Of a DNA stretch of 64,000 nt, positions 1 to 11,944 are shown one piece after another. How positions within the stretch are numbered: the stretch's first letter is position 1; the number at the start of each line of letters is the position of its first letter. Source of the stretch: Mustela lutreola (lineage: Eukaryota > Chordata > Mammalia > Carnivora > Mustelidae); assembly GCF_030435805.1 (NCBI RefSeq), contig NC_081295.1, positions 157,637,001 to 157,701,000 on the forward strand. The letters run 5' to 3'. The notes beneath the pieces were generated by a model. It did not search any database. It saw only the letters and a program-made list of their open reading frames with translations, and had not been told where the DNA came from. The translations under genes were made by a program, and so were the position numbers.

Positions 1-1539
1 TCCCCTCCCTCTTTCCTCACCACTTCAGACCACTCAGCCGCTAGAGGTGAGGGGTGAGAGGACCCTGGAGTTGTGTAGGGTGAGGGGTTAATCTCAGAAG
101 CTGCAGAGTCGGCCATGCCAAGGTAGCAAGGGAAGGAAATCAAAGGACAGCTCAGTGAAGGTCAAAAATCCTCTGTAAAGAAGACAAACAGACCAGGAGC
201 CACGTGCGCCTCTCTGTGGCTGCCGGCTACCCCCAGTAATGGCCACAGGCCGTCGTCCGGGACGGAATTGCTCACCCAGTAGAACAGGAGCAGAGCCAAC
301 CAGTCATCGGCTCATCTGTTCTCACGAGTCCCAAGAGACAGTCACTAACTTTGGCTCTTTGATATGCTCAAGAAGGTATGCAAACCAAGAAATTGTAAAC
401 CAGTTCTGCAGAGCAGTTGTTAGGGAATTGAGAACACGAGAACTACGTAACTGGGGGAAAGAGAGGTTAGAGGCAAAGAGAACCCTAGTGCCCTCCCTAA
501 CTAAAGGCGAAGCCTTGTGCTCAGACGACCCCAGGAGCCTTCGAATATAGGTCAGTCTCCTATTTTGACGCCCTTAAATTTGAAGAGGTGGAAAGGCCAG
601 CCTGAAGCCCTTACAGCGGGATGGTGGTCAGGTTCCCTGTGCTCTCTATGGTCCTGCTGGCACCTGTCCGCTGTACGGCTTCCATTATGCTCTTAACCAG
701 CAGCGGTGCCTGCTTACGGGCAAGTGTTCCCATGTCCACGCTCCACAGGCAACCATGAAGGCAGCTGGGATTCAATGCAGTGAGGCAGAAGGTCTGTGAG
801 TGGGACTCGGGCGTTCTCCTCAGTGAAGTGGAGGGATCCCTAGAGCAACGGACAGGACTTGAGGTCAGAGACCTACACTTCAGTGGCTGGGCTTTCCCTT
901 GTGACACTGTAGCTACATCACCGTCTCTGCACGCAAGAGTGTCCTCACCTTTCCAATGGCCAATAATTTTAGAGATACTTTAGGAATGAAGTCAAAGAGG
1001 CATTCTTACCCTCCCAGTCTGTCCCCAAGTTCCGTTGCCAACGTACCGCCAACAACTGCCCAACTGAACAGACCCCGTACCTCAGGTAGACTCGCGTGCT
1101 TCCAAATCATGAGCGCTCTTGCCTCTGCCTATATTTCCTTCACCCTAAATGCTTTCCATTTTGCCCTCCAATTCTGCCCATCCAATCCTTAGCGTCAGTA
1201 AGATCTTTCCTGACCCCCCGAGGCACCGGCAGTCCGTCCTCTCAGATGGACAGCACTTACTGTGTGCCACAAGCCACTTCCAAGACACAGGACCTGTGTC
1301 ATTTCTCCTGTCCTGCTGCGGTCTCACCTAACCTCACATGCAGATCTTAGCTATCCCCAACTAAACTGTCAACTTTGGAGAAGAGGAATGTGGTGTTCTG
1401 CTTCTTGATCTGCACAGCACCTGACAGAATGGGCGGCCCCCAGGGGATCCTTTATCAATACCTGAGGCTTCCTTATAGCAACAGTGACTGGCGTTTTGCC
1501 CTAAAGCCTGCACTCTGGGACACAACCGCCCTGCAGTCA
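1..1539. other. ZSCAN12 3' flank / 3' UTR
   Basis: Downstream of the ZSCAN12 stop codon (minus-strand direction). I see no further coding exon and no canonical AATAAA on the minus strand here, so the transcript either ends outside the window or uses a variant signal such as the GATAAA near 1450. Short open frames look random. Confidence 0.4.
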
Positions 1540-2801
1540 TCATACGGGAACAGGTTTTTCTCCTCTGTGGGTAGTCTGATGTTGAGTAAGAGCTGAGGTC
1601 TGCCTGAACGACTCCCCACACTCTTTACCTGTACAAGGACCACCTCTAGCATGGGTTCTCTGGTGTTTACTAAGATCTGACCTCTGTCTGAAGGCTTTGC
1701 CACATTCATCACATTGGTAGGGTTTCTCCCCAGTGTGGATTCTCTGGTGCTGGATGAGGCTGGTGATTCCTCGGAAGGCGTTCCCACACTCGTCGCACTT
1801 GTAGGGCCTCTCTCCAGTGTGGATTCTCTGATGTTCCGTGAGGACGGATCTTTGCGTGAAAGCCTTCCCACACTCATCACATTTATAAGGTCTCTCCCCA
1901 GTGTGAATTCGCTGATGTTCTACAAGACTCGTCCTCTGAATAAAGGCTTTTCCACATACATCACACTTGTAAGGTTTTTCCCCAGTGTGGATCCTCTGGT
2001 GCTGAACAAGGCCACTCTGGCTGAAGGATTTCCCACATTCCTTACACTGATGGCACTTTTCTTTGTGGTGGATCTCCTGGTGGGAAACCAGGGATGAGTT
2101 ATACACAAAGGCTTTTCCACACTCACTGCACTCATAGGGCTTCGCCCCAGTGTGAACTCCTTGATGCTGAGTAAGTATCGAACGCCGACTGAAACTCTTA
2201 TTACACTGAGTACAATGGTACGGTTTGTCTCTCGTGTGGATCTTGAGATGGTGAAAGAGGCCTGCTTTCTGGCTGAAGGCTTTGCCGCACTCATTACAGT
2301 GGTAGTGCTTCTCTCCTGTGTGAAGTCTCTGATGCTGGTTAAGAGCTGACCACCGGCCAAAGGCTTTGTCACACTCATTACACTTATACGGTTTCTCTCC
2401 AGTGTGGATTATTTTGTGCCGGATAAGCACAGTTCTCCCACGGAATGTTTTTCCACATTCCTCGCACTTGTAAGGCCTGTCTCCAGTATGGACCCTCTGA
2501 TGTTCTACAAGGCGCGAGTGCTGACTGAAGGCTTTCCCACACTCCTCGCACTCATGAGGTTTTCCTCCCGGACAGAACCTCTGCTGTTCATCCAGAAGGA
2601 CTCGGTTTTCTTCACCTGTAGGTTGTTCACCTTCCCTGGAGTGTCCAGAAGACTCTTCTGGTTTTGCCTCAGGATCGTCAGCTTCTCTGCACTGAGCAGG
2701 CCAGAACACTTCACGTTTAAATGCAGACATGTTCTCATGTGGTTCCATTTCTTCAGAAATTTCTTGCTTTAAATTCCCGTACTCGTTCCCAGTCTCAACA
2801 C
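1540..2801 (-). CDS. ZSCAN12: ZSCAN12 last coding exon: C2H2 zinc-finger array
   Basis: This exon encodes the DNA-binding half of a nuclear SCAN/C2H2 zinc-finger protein. I recognise it as ZSCAN12 from the linker ([19 protein letters not shown]) and the finger order, which follow the human protein as I remember it. The acceptor (TTTCAG) lies at 2802-2803 and the stop codon at 1540-1542. Joined to the exons at 4300-4447 and 7585-7989 it gives about 604 residues, the length I recall for human ZSCAN12. About residues 268-595 hold eleven intact fingers with TGE(K/R)PY linkers plus a twelfth, degenerate finger. Finger 7 has eleven instead of twelve residues between its second Cys and first His, as I recall for the human protein too. 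Finger 12 has Gly-Lys-Glu-Cys where the first zinc-binding Cys is expected. The split Gly codon at the exon start fits the phase of the upstream exon. Confidence 0.95.
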
Positions 2802-3039
2802 CTGAAACTGCAATGGATCACCGAGTCAACGAGTTTCCAACATAAAATTCGTCGGTGAAAAACACTAAGAACCCAGAGTTTCTGCAGGACCATGAAATGG
2901 CCTAAGAACACAGGACGGACATAATACGTAAAACTCCAAAAATTGTTATGGAAAAGACCAGTAACCCAATAGAAACTGGGCAAAGGAAAAATTGTCTCCA
3001 GAAAAATTAATACAGTAGTTCTTAAATGTGAGATGCTCC

Positions 3040-3345
3040 ACCTCAAAATAAGGGAAAAGCAAATTCAAACAATACGGAGATAAACTTTTCACCCATCATC
3101 CTGCCATGTTCATGAATGTCCCACGTTGCTGGTGGGTGTAAACTGACCCAGGCCTGACAGAGCATCTGACAGCATCCATCACAATGACAAACCTTTGGCT
3201 TAGTAATTCCACAAACAGGAATTTATCCTGCAGTGCACCACACACCATGTGTTAGAATAAAACACTGGGGACAACTTAGGGGGGTGGGTAAGTAAACTGT
3301 GTGGTTCATCCAAACATTTTATTACTAAGTTGCTGTTAAGAAATA
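3040..3345 (+). mobile_element. old L1/HAL1-like fragment
   Basis: The order 'gcaaattcaaacaatacg', 'gttgctggtgggtgtaaact', 'cttagtaattccacaaac' follows the 3' part of ancient L1 ORF2. It is strongly diverged and lies in the last ZSCAN12 intron. Confidence 0.45.
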
Positions 3346-3596
3346 AAAAATGCAAGCTTTTACAATCTTAGTGATAAAGAGAAGAAAAGGTATTTGTTTG
3401 AATATGAAAACATATATACCTCTAGGGAAGGACACATAAGAACTTAATACACTGACAACCTATTTCAGGGCTGGAAAACCAGACGGCTGAGGAAATGAAG
3501 TGGAATGAAAACTTTTCACTAAATAATTTAAAATTTTTGTCTTTGAACTAGATGAACTTTTACCTACTTTAAAAAACTAAATGGAAAAGAATATAG

Positions 3597-3806
3597 GGGT
3601 GCCTGGGTGGCTCAGTCATTAAGCATCTGCCTTTGGCTCAAGTCATGATCTCAAGGTCATGGGATGAAGCCCCAAATAGGGCTCTACTCCATGGGAAGCT
3701 GCTTCTCCCTCTCCCACTCCCCCTGCTTGTGTTCTCTCTCTCGCTGTCTCTCTCTCTCTGTCAAATAAATAAATAAAACCTTTAAAAAAGAAAAAAAAGG
3801 AAAAGA
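3597..3806 (+). mobile_element. CAN SINE (tRNA-Lys derived)
   Basis: Full-length: head GGTGCCTGGGTGGCTCAG, CT-rich middle, TAAATAAATAAAACC tail. It is the form with a 'ccccctgcttgtgttctctc' middle, and lies in a ZSCAN12 intron. Confidence 0.9.
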
Positions 3807-4299
3807 ATAAATATAAATGAAGTAGAGATAAGGAAGTTATGGAGTCTTTCATCCATTCATCAACTTTTAATATTCTGCCACGTCTGCTTTATTGTTCCTC
3901 TCTTTGTAAGCGTACACAAATATACACTTTTTCCTGAACCATCTGAAAAATGCGGTCATCATGGGGCAGAGGCTTGTTTATGAAGGAGGAAGGAAACAGC
4001 CAGAGTGAAGACAGTAGCACCGTCTGACAGCATAAAGGCTAGAAAGAGCAAGACCAGTACCATGGAAAACAACTACCAGAAAGACTAAATTAAGTGATCT
4101 CAAATAAAACAGTGCAAGAATTCGAAAAATATTTAAATATAAAGAGAACACCTGAAGAGCGAGAAACTGAAGTGGCCGAGAGTGTGCACGAGAGACTTCG
4201 TGACTCTGACCATCAGGAACAGTGTGGAGTACTAGGGCGGCCTGCTGGCCCGTGCTGGCCCGTCCTCCCCTTCCCCCCAGACGGCTCTGTCTGCCCTAC

Positions 4300-4447
4300 C
4301 TGGCTCCTCCAGCGGGGCTTCAGGTTCTGGAGACTCACACTTGGGCTGTGCCATCAGGGGTGGGAGGGACACACCGGGCTCCTGTTCTGTTCCCAGAGGG
4401 GCCGTCTCCTCCAAGGGCTGGCCTTGTTCCTCGGTGTGGACTGAGAC
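4300..4447 (-). CDS. ZSCAN12: ZSCAN12 middle coding exon (linker)
   Basis: This 148-bp exon joins the SCAN domain to the finger exon. It reads VSVHTEEQGQPLEET and later MAQPKCESPEPEAP, matching the human ZSCAN12 linker (VSVHTGEQ, MKAQPKYESPELES). The acceptor AG is at 4448-4449 (TTGCCGCAG) and the donor GT at 4298-4299 (CCAG/GTAGGG). It enters in phase 0 and leaves one base for a Gly codon completed in the next exon. It contains no folded domain and is rich in Glu and Pro. Confidence 0.88.
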
Positions 4448-6239
4448 CTGCGGCAAGATAAACAGCTCACACAGTCTGTGAACAGCAAGTAAGAGTACAC
4501 GATCCACGGCGGTGACGTCCAGCTCTCTGACACCTCAACTTTCCCCCGGACACCAGCCTGCCGTAACCCTCCCCACGGCGCTTCCTCTGGGAAACCTTCC
4601 CTGCTCCTGTTCTTCACAGCTAAACGCTGCTGGTTGTGTCACCTTCACTGTTTATGCCTGGAGAAAGGCAGAAGGAAACGAAGGAGTGACAGAGGGTGCA
4701 GGACGGAGGAGAAATCTCTTCCCAGTAGGCTCTGGAAGCTGTTCCCTACAGCCAGCCTTCCCCAGGCCCCACTCCACCTCCTTCCAGGACAGGACCTTAT
4801 TTTCTCCTTGCCCAAGGTCATGGTCACATGAGAGGCCACCCACCATTCATTTCATCACTCCCCGTACCCCCCACTTCTTCCCTTCTACTTAAAGGAAGAA
4901 GCCTGTTCTCTTCAAGGTGCGTAGGTCTCCACTCTTGCCTTCAATCCCATCCCTTACTGCACCCGACCCCTGCTCTGGCCACCAACTCATTTATTTAGCA
5001 GTGTAAGCCATCCTGTAGTTTCTGTGCCTGCAGCGAAATCACTCCCCTTGTATTCGAAAATACCACGTCTCCCCAGCAGGGTGTGAAATGCTGGGATCTG
5101 GGACCACTCTTGTTCCTAAGTCTGTGTCTTAGTTCAGGAACTCTGGGAGCGGGGGCTGGTTACCTCGACTACATGGCACCATGTACACAAAGCACACTGC
5201 AGGGGGCATTGCCACAGTAAGCCCTCGAACTGCTCCCCAGTCCTCTACAGTGGCTACACTCTGTAAATAAGAAATCACCCCACACTGCCTCTATTTTGAC
5301 AGTTTCATTGTGCAACCTCTGCCCCCAGAATAAGAGCCAAAATCAGAAGGATGCTGAGATGGACAGAAAAAGATGTTTCAACTTCAAATGTGGAGGGAGA
5401 AAAAAGCCAGTACAGTGGTCTGTGTCTTCCATCTGTGGATCTCTGGCAAGGCTCAGAAATCGAGTTTAAATTCTGTTAGCTGCCCCCAGCATGCTTTGAG
5501 GGAAGGGGTTGGCTTGCAAAACAAACTCAACATGTTTCATTTTGTTCTGTTTTTTTTAATCAGGGGAAAGCACAAACTCAACACGTTTAAAACCACATTA
5601 CTTCTGCCTGCACTCGAGAATCCCTTCTTTCTTTCGGTTCTCTTCCTGTCTCCTCGGCCACTCCTCCATTTCCACTGCCCTGATGACCCCCTTCCATCTC
5701 AAAGCCTTAAATATCATCCATAACCTGACCAGTTCCAGTTCTGCATCTCTAGCGCGGATCCCTGCATCGAATCCCAGCTTGTTATACTCAGTGGCTTGCT
5801 CAACTTCTCCAGGTGGATTCTACTAGGAATCTCAAAATCGACACACATCCAAAAACCTAGTAACCCTTGATCCCTGTCTGACCCCCTTCCTCTCTCCCAG
5901 CCTTTACCATCTTTGTGAATGATGAATCTATGAGTCATAATGTTCAGAACAAAAACCCTAGCTGAACCCTGAACTTTCATATCCCACGTCCTACAGAAAA
6001 ACAAATCATGTCAAGTGCCACCTCCGGAACAGGCAGGATCCAACCGCATCTCACCACTTCCACAGCTACTGCCCTAGTCCAAGCCACCAGCACCTGTTTC
6101 CTGGACAGGTGCTGAGCCTGTCTCCCTGCTTCTGCATTTGACCTCTTGGCCTCCCGTACCCCCACCCCCCCACCAAGCACCATGTACAACTCTTCCAACA
6201 GAGTGGCTGGATTATATTTACAATTTAGGTCAGGTTAAA

Positions 6240-6430
6240 CCTCTCTTCTGTTCAACTCTCCGGTGACTCAGCACCACGTTTATTGTCTGCCTCCTTATTA
6301 GACTAGATTCCAGCTGGGAGACAACAGCAGCTTCTGCGCTTTGTTCATGGCTATGTTTCCAGTGCCCAGAATGGTGCCTGGTACAAAAACCCACATTAGT
6401 AAATGTCTCCTCAACAAATGAGCTTTCCCC
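6240..6430. mobile_element. L2-like fragment
   Basis: The motif 'tttccagtgcccagaatgg' followed by 'tgcctggtacaaa' is typical of an L2 3' end. Diverged, within the ZSCAN12 intron. Confidence 0.45.
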
Positions 6431-6783
6431 AATCCACCTTCCCCTAACCCCTTGAACTCTGTTAGGAGCACCTGGATCCCGCCAGTCTCTCAAGCCGGAA
6501 GTCCCCAGTGCTCAGCCTGGAAGAGATCGCTCCCTGCAGAGTCTTCCCTTCATCCTTCCTTTTTCATCCACTCATCGTCATCATTTCCAATGGATACTTA
6601 CCTAAGACATGCTTCATCCTTTGAAGTCTCACGGTCACAACTCTCTTTGAAACTCTTGTCTTTCTGCCACAGGTTCCTCCCCTCCAGTGTTTCATGCCCC
6701 CAGTGCTGGGTACCCTTCTTGTTTCTCCACTTTATAGCCTTCCTACCAAGACTTCCCAGCCTTGCCTCTACTGACCAGCTGGG

Positions 6784-6945
6784 TCAGATCATTCTCTGTT
6801 GTCTGATGCTGTCCTATACGGGTAATGTCCCTGGCCCATCAGCCACTAGATGTTGGTAGCACCTTGCCCCATCTGACAACCAAAAATGTCCCAAGACATT
6901 GCCCGATGCCTCTAGGGCACAAAACTGCCACTGGTTGAGAACCAG
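6784..6945 (-). mobile_element. MER5A-like hAT-Charlie MITE
   Basis: The order 'gccactagatgttggtagc', 'acaaccaaaaatgtccca', 'ggttgagaacca' is the reverse complement of the MER5A consensus as I know it. Ancient non-autonomous DNA transposon. Confidence 0.75.
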
Positions 6946-7584
6946 TATCAGTATTGAAACAAAACAGAACAGAACAAGATCCTACATACTTTGGTTACAT
7001 CCTTGGGTTAGAGAAGCTCATTTAGACTCAAAGAGAAAGCGTTAGAAGCTTGTGTCCTACAGAATAAAATCTAAATTCCAGGGGTGGTATTCAAGGTCCT
7101 GGACTCTGTTTTCAATCCCTATTCACAACTCACCTGTCCAACCCACGCTGAGCTTTCTACTACTCCCAGTAACTCCCACCCCTGCCCGGCCCCTCCCTCC
7201 TAACCTTCCACTCCGCTCATACCTCCCACTCCTCCAAGGTGGTGACTTTGATTTCTCCTTCGTTTAATCCTTTAATGAAGAAAGGGCAGTGGACACACTG
7301 TTGTGCAAGAGCGTGATGTCCCTTTGAAGACACTGCTGCCCACTCCCTTACCATGACCTAACATTTGCTCTTAGATGTTTTTGAGCTGCATTTCATCAAC
7401 CAGAACTCTGTAGGCCTAGTACAGAAGTACATGATCCGTCCCCAAAGAAGCTATAAGTAAGTTAGGACTACATTAATCAAGTTTCCATGAGGCTAAGGCC
7501 TGATACACCCATGTGTCAAGAACACACGGGCCTAGAAATCCATAATTCATTTTTTCTCAATCACAAAACATCTCTTTTTCTCAC

Positions 7585-7989
7585 CTGTTCTCCTGGCTCG
7601 TCCAGCTCCCTCTCCAGGTCCTCCAGCGCGGCCACCGCCTGCTCCCCGCTCTCCGGCTGCTGCTCCCGCACCCAGGCCTGCAGCTCCTCGGGCAGGATGG
7701 TCAGGAACTGCTCCAGCACCAGCAGCTCCACGATCTGCTCCTTGCTGTGCGTCTCGGGCCGCAGCCACTGGCGGCAGAGCTCCCGCAGCCGGCTCAGCGC
7801 CTCGCGCGGCCCCGGGGTCTCCTGGTAGCAGAACTGCCGGAAGGACTGTCGGAAGACCTCCCTGCTGTGGGTGTTGTTCTTCCGCAGGATCTGATGCTGT
7901 CTAGGGGTGTCCTTCTCCTCCTCCTCAGTCTTTACTTCCAAAAGGTCATCCTGGTCCTCGTGGGCCTGGAGAGCCCAAGCAGATGCCAT
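7585..7989 (-). CDS. ZSCAN12: ZSCAN12 first coding exon: SCAN domain
   Basis: This exon encodes the N terminus ([13 protein letters not shown]) and the SCAN dimerisation domain at about residues 40-125, with hallmark runs [30 protein letters not shown] and [17 protein letters not shown] domains form homo- and heterodimers among family members. A VKTE motif near residue 20 fits the SUMO consensus common at this position in SCAN proteins. The donor CAG/GTGAGA lies at 7584-7583. A second in-frame ATG sits directly upstream (7992-7990). I chose the downstream one because the human protein starts M-A-S. The CpG island at 8180-9240 lies just upstream. Confidence 0.95.
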
Positions 7990-8179
7990 CATAGCTGGGC
8001 AAGAGCTTTACCGTTAAGATCTCCCTGGGTGGGCCTGAGGGAGAAGCCGCCCCTTCCAACACAGGCTACACCGCAGGCAAAACCTGCAAATGCTAAGACT
8101 TTACTTCCGCATTGTGCAAGCCAGCTCCAGGCTAACTCACGCTACTCCGGGAAATGCTCCGATTTCAAGACTGAAGAAC

Positions 8180-9240
8180 AGACCAAGCTACAGAGACGGA
8201 GTGAACCGTACGACGCGGCCTGAGGAGTCTACGAACCAACAGCGCGGCCCGGCAGGAACCCCGCATGGAGTCCTAGAACGAAGGGCAACGGGAATCCACC
8301 AACGCCTGCAGCAAACGGACCGTCTCGCGGCGTCGGACACCTGGCTCGGGCGCCTCCGGCACTGGCCGCACGTCCGGGGGACACGCACGTCCGGGGGACA
8401 CGCTGCCGTCAGGGCGTCCCGACGGGCCCCGGGGTCGCGCGCAGTCTCCGCCCCTGCCCCCGCGGCTCTCCAGGGGCACAGCGCCGCACGCTCGCTCCCC
8501 CGCTGCCCGCGGGCACTGCATTAGGGTCCCTCCGGATGCACGAAAGGCCGCGGCCCGCAGACCGCCCACAGCCTGCGCCGCCGACAGCGCCCCACAAAGG
8601 CCGGAAGCGAGCGGGCTGGGCGCGCGCGCGCACTTCCGCCGCCGCCGCAGGGAGGGGCGAGCGCGGCCGGCAGTTCCCGCGCGGCTGCGCTAGGTCGCGA
8701 GAGTGAGGCGGGTCAGCGGGCCCGCACTTCCGCCGCCGCCGCAGGGAGGGGGCGGGCACTGCGGCGGAAGTTAGACGGCGAGCTGGCGGGGGCGGCAGGT
8801 CTCACCCCAGCTCCTGCCTGCCCGCGCCGCTGTGGGCGGGACCTGGCAACACCTGCCGTAGGTGCCGCTTTGTCCTGTACGTCTCTTTACAAGTGATTAG
8901 CGTCAACGTGCCGGTGTTTTGATGGGGGTTTTGCATCCCCGCTCGGCGACACACTGGCCGGTAGCTTTCCTTTCCGAAACGTCTTCGGGTAATGTTGCCC
9001 CAGGACGCGCGGCTCCCTGCGGAAGGCTGCCGGAGGACCAGCCAGCGCCAGAGAAACGGGCCAAGGGCAAGCAGTCCGCCTCGGTCACATGCAAGGCAGC
9101 CACAGAAAAGAGCCTCCGAGCTCCGAGCACGCGAGACACGGGGGAGGCCCCGGAACGGCATGCCCCGTCTGCACGGGGGACTCGGGGATGCCGGGTACGG
9201 AACGGACGGCGAGGTAAACACGGATCTCTGGAAAGCTCCT
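8180..9240 (-). promoter_or_regulatory. ZSCAN12: CpG island, probable ZSCAN12 promoter and 5' exon
   Basis: This block is dense in G, C and CpG and begins about 190 bp upstream of the ZSCAN12 start codon. It contains several ETS-type motifs: CCGGAAGC near 8601, ACTTCCG at 8632 and 8726, and CGGAAGT near 8764. No TATA box is evident. A non-coding first exon probably lies here, but I cannot place its donor with confidence. Open frames on both strands are composition artefacts. Confidence 0.75.
8630..8751. repeat. direct repeat of a 28-bp ETS/GCC-repeat motif
   Basis: The 28-bp block that begins GCACTTCCGCCGCCGCCG occurs at 8630-8657 and again at 8724-8751, identical in both copies and 94 bp apart. 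Each copy carries an ETS core (ACTTCCG) next to a GCC run inside the ZSCAN12 promoter island. Confidence 0.8.
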
Positions 9241-9299
9241 TTCTCATTCTTTTTGTCCAAGCGCATGGAGAACACCTGGCCATTTTATACGCCAGGTAA

Positions 9300-10690
9300 C
9301 TCCAACATTTTGAAAAAAAAGATTGTTTCTCGTGATATTTTTTTTTTTTCTTGTGATATTTTGATAAACCTAAGTACTTCTAAAATCAAGAGGGAAAAAA
9401 AAAAGACTTTGAGTTCCAGGACTCAAGAAAGACATGGTGAAACTGTAATGTCAGATCACTGTTACTTTGTGTATAAAAAATAAACCTATATATACACTTC
9501 ATTAGCTTATAATAATGTTGGGTGTACTTAGGGAGGTTGAAAAGGAAGCAAGAAAGGAGAAAAAAAATTGAACGATTATTTAGGAAAAGAAAATCCAAAA
9601 AGAACTTTATGTATACCCCAAGCTTTAAATCTGGGTGGACAAGGGTGTTTTGGAAAATTAAAGAGGACTACAAATTCTTTAGCACTTTTCCCATTACAAG
9701 GTGCGGGTCTATGTCATTTCCCCTGGAGTCTGAGTGGATTTGATGACTCCTCTGATAAAATAAAGCAAAAGTGATGCTATTTGAGTTTTCCAGCCTGAGC
9801 CTTTAAAGCAGCAGCTTTCATTTTTTGTTTTTTGGAACAACTGCTCTTGGAGCCCTGAGCCATCACAGAAACAGGCTGACTGCCCTGCTGGGAAGATCAC
9901 CTAAGGAGGCCCTGAGCCCACCCCTCTAGCCAAGGCACTGGGCATGGCAGGGCAGCTGTCTTGGGATTTTCTAGGCAAATCCAGAAGATGCCATATGAAA
10001 TGGAAGAACCTTTTAGCTGAGTCCTCCCCAGATTCCTGGCAGAAAACATCGTGGGATGGTTATTCTAAGCCTTCATTTTGGGGTAACTTTTTATGCATCA
10101 ATATATGTTACTATAACAATTTGGTCACGCTAGTCCCTGAAGATACTAAATTTCCTTAGATTAAATGGTACAGTAGACAAGGAATTTTAAATTTGTAATT
10201 GATTTCTTGACTTCTAACCAGAAAATGGTGTTGAGGACATGCTACATTTTTTTTTTAAAGTTGAGTTTATAAGGGAACTATGAGAGGCAGAGATACCCCA
10301 GTGACAGAAGAAAATTCTGAAAATGTCTCTTCAAGCCAAGTGGGGGTTGACTTTGACCTCCCCAAAAGGACAAGAAACTGGTGGGTTAGCAGTGAAATTC
10401 TGCGTTGGCCACCTTGCCAGGGCATGAGTGTCTCAGCCAGGACTGCCTCTCAGCCCCCCACCAAAGGTGGAGAGGAGACAAAGGTGTTTATAGACCCAAT
10501 GCAGAGGCAGTGAGAGGTGTAAGGAAAGTCGGGATGGGGGGTTGGCTCTGGGCAACTCAAATACTTTGACAAATAGTTCTACAAAATGTTACTTAAAAGA
10601 TAAAATGCCTAATGCTCCTGAGTTCTGCAGGTTCACAACCAGGTGTTTGTTGGTTTTTTATTTTTATTTTTTTAAACAAACCAATTTGTA
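9300..10690. other. intergenic AT-rich DNA without a recognised gene
   Basis: Between the ZSCAN12 island and the next repeats. Short open frames show no recognisable protein. The stretch at about 9680-9960 may be an old interspersed repeat, but I cannot name its family. Confidence 0.4.
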
Positions 10691-10802
10691 TCTAACTACT
10701 GAATACATTGGATCCTTGAACAACAAAGGGCTTGAATTTTGCAAGTCACTTATACATGGACATTTTCCCATACACTACAGTACCATAAATGTATTTTCTC
10801 TT

Positions 10803-10984
10803 CTAAGATTTTATTTACCTGAGAGACAAGAGATGGAGCGAGCGAGTGGCAGGGAGCAGAGAGGGACAAGCAGACTCCACACTGAGCACGGCCCTTCCCA
10901 GGGCTGGATCCTAGGACCCTGAGATCGTGACCTGGGCTGAAATCAAGAGTCAGACTTTTAACTGACTGATCCACAGGGGCCCTC
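10803..10984 (-). mobile_element. CAN SINE
   Basis: Minus-strand copy: 'taagattttatttacctgag' to 'actgatccacaggggccc'. Inserted in the Tigger-like element. Confidence 0.8.
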
Positions 10985-11009
10985 TGTAAATGTATTTTCT
11001 TTACATTTT

Positions 11010-11104
11010 CTTGGGGCCCCTTGCTGGCTCATTGAGTATGTGACTCTTGATCTCAGGGTAGTTAAGTTTGAGCCAAACATTGGGGGTCAGAGATTACTTT
11101 TTAA
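11010..11104 (+). mobile_element. short, old CAN-SINE-related copy
   Basis: Keeps only the tRNA-like head ('ccttgctggctcattgagta', 'gactcttgatctcagggta') and then a short A-rich end. Inserted in the Tigger-like element. Confidence 0.55.
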
Positions 11105-11351
11105 AATATCCTAAAAATATATTTTCTTTGTATACAGTATATGATGCATGTAACATGTGGAATATGTGTTAATCAACTGTTATCAGTAAGTCTCTGGTCA
11201 ACAGTAGGCTGTCAGTGGTTAAGTCAAGTTATACTCGGATTTTTAACTGTGAAGGGGGTCAGTGCCCCAACACCCATGTTGTTCAAGGGTCAATGGTACG
11301 ATACTCAAAAGTATGAAAATATCATTGTGTTTACAGTGGTTGCGCAATGCC

Positions 11352-11381
11352 TGGGGCACCTGGGTGGCTCAGTTAGGTTAA
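11352..11381 (+). mobile_element. CAN SINE head fragment
   Basis: Only the first 30 bp of a SINE (GGGGCACCTGGGTGGCTCAG) are present before unrelated sequence. Confidence 0.6.
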
Positions 11382-11944
11382 AAGGTAGAACAAAAGATCA
11401 AGGGAAAGGTAGACAAAAATTTTAGTGATGAGGTTCATTTGGACAAACACAAGAAGACATTTCCTGTCTTTTTCCCCGGTGGAATCTCCTCACCTTTCTC
11501 CTGAACAGAGGGCAGCTCCCAAGTTTCAGAATTGAACTGACCCATTCTGGCTGGAGCTGGACCCCTGTGAGTCCTGGGCCCCTGGAGCAGCAGAGGTGCT
11601 GCTGCCAGATAAGCTATCTGCTCCTGGGGCCCTTCCTGTCCCTACAGCAAGACTAGGACCCACGGACAATGAAATAAATTTGACCAGCGTGATGTATGCT
11701 GAAAGGTCTAGAACTTCGATCCCAGTATTAATGGGGAACATAGAACAGTTGGGCAGAAAGCAGACTTTCCCTTGACCTGCAAGGGCAGGAAATAAAAAAG
11801 GACAGGGAAGGGGATACAACTCTGGCCAGTGCATCTTGGCCATTTCCCTCACTACACTTGAGAGGAGATCTCAACTCTCTTATCTCTCTCTAGAGAGAAC
11901 ACCTGCCTTCTGAGGATAGATCATTTCTTCCTCATCTCACCTTT

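Larger units (their letters stand above)
10690..11300 (+). mobile_element. Tigger-like DNA transposon, interrupted by SINEs
   Basis: The ends are inverted relative to each other: 'ggatccttgaacaac' near 10709 and 'gttgttcaagggtcaa' near 11279-11294. The interior has 'cttatacatgg' and 'gggggtcagtgcccc'. This fits a TcMar-Tigger MITE. Two SINE pieces (10803-10984 and 11010-11104) sit inside. Confidence 0.6.

Noticed and set aside
1714-2772. plus-strand frames opposite the ZSCAN12 fingers
   Set aside because: Antisense shadows of the zinc-finger repeats.
11526-11852. 108-codon minus-strand frame next to the decayed SCAN exon, considered as its linker exon
   Set aside because: No similarity to the ZSCAN12 or ZSCAN23 linkers and no clear splice sites.
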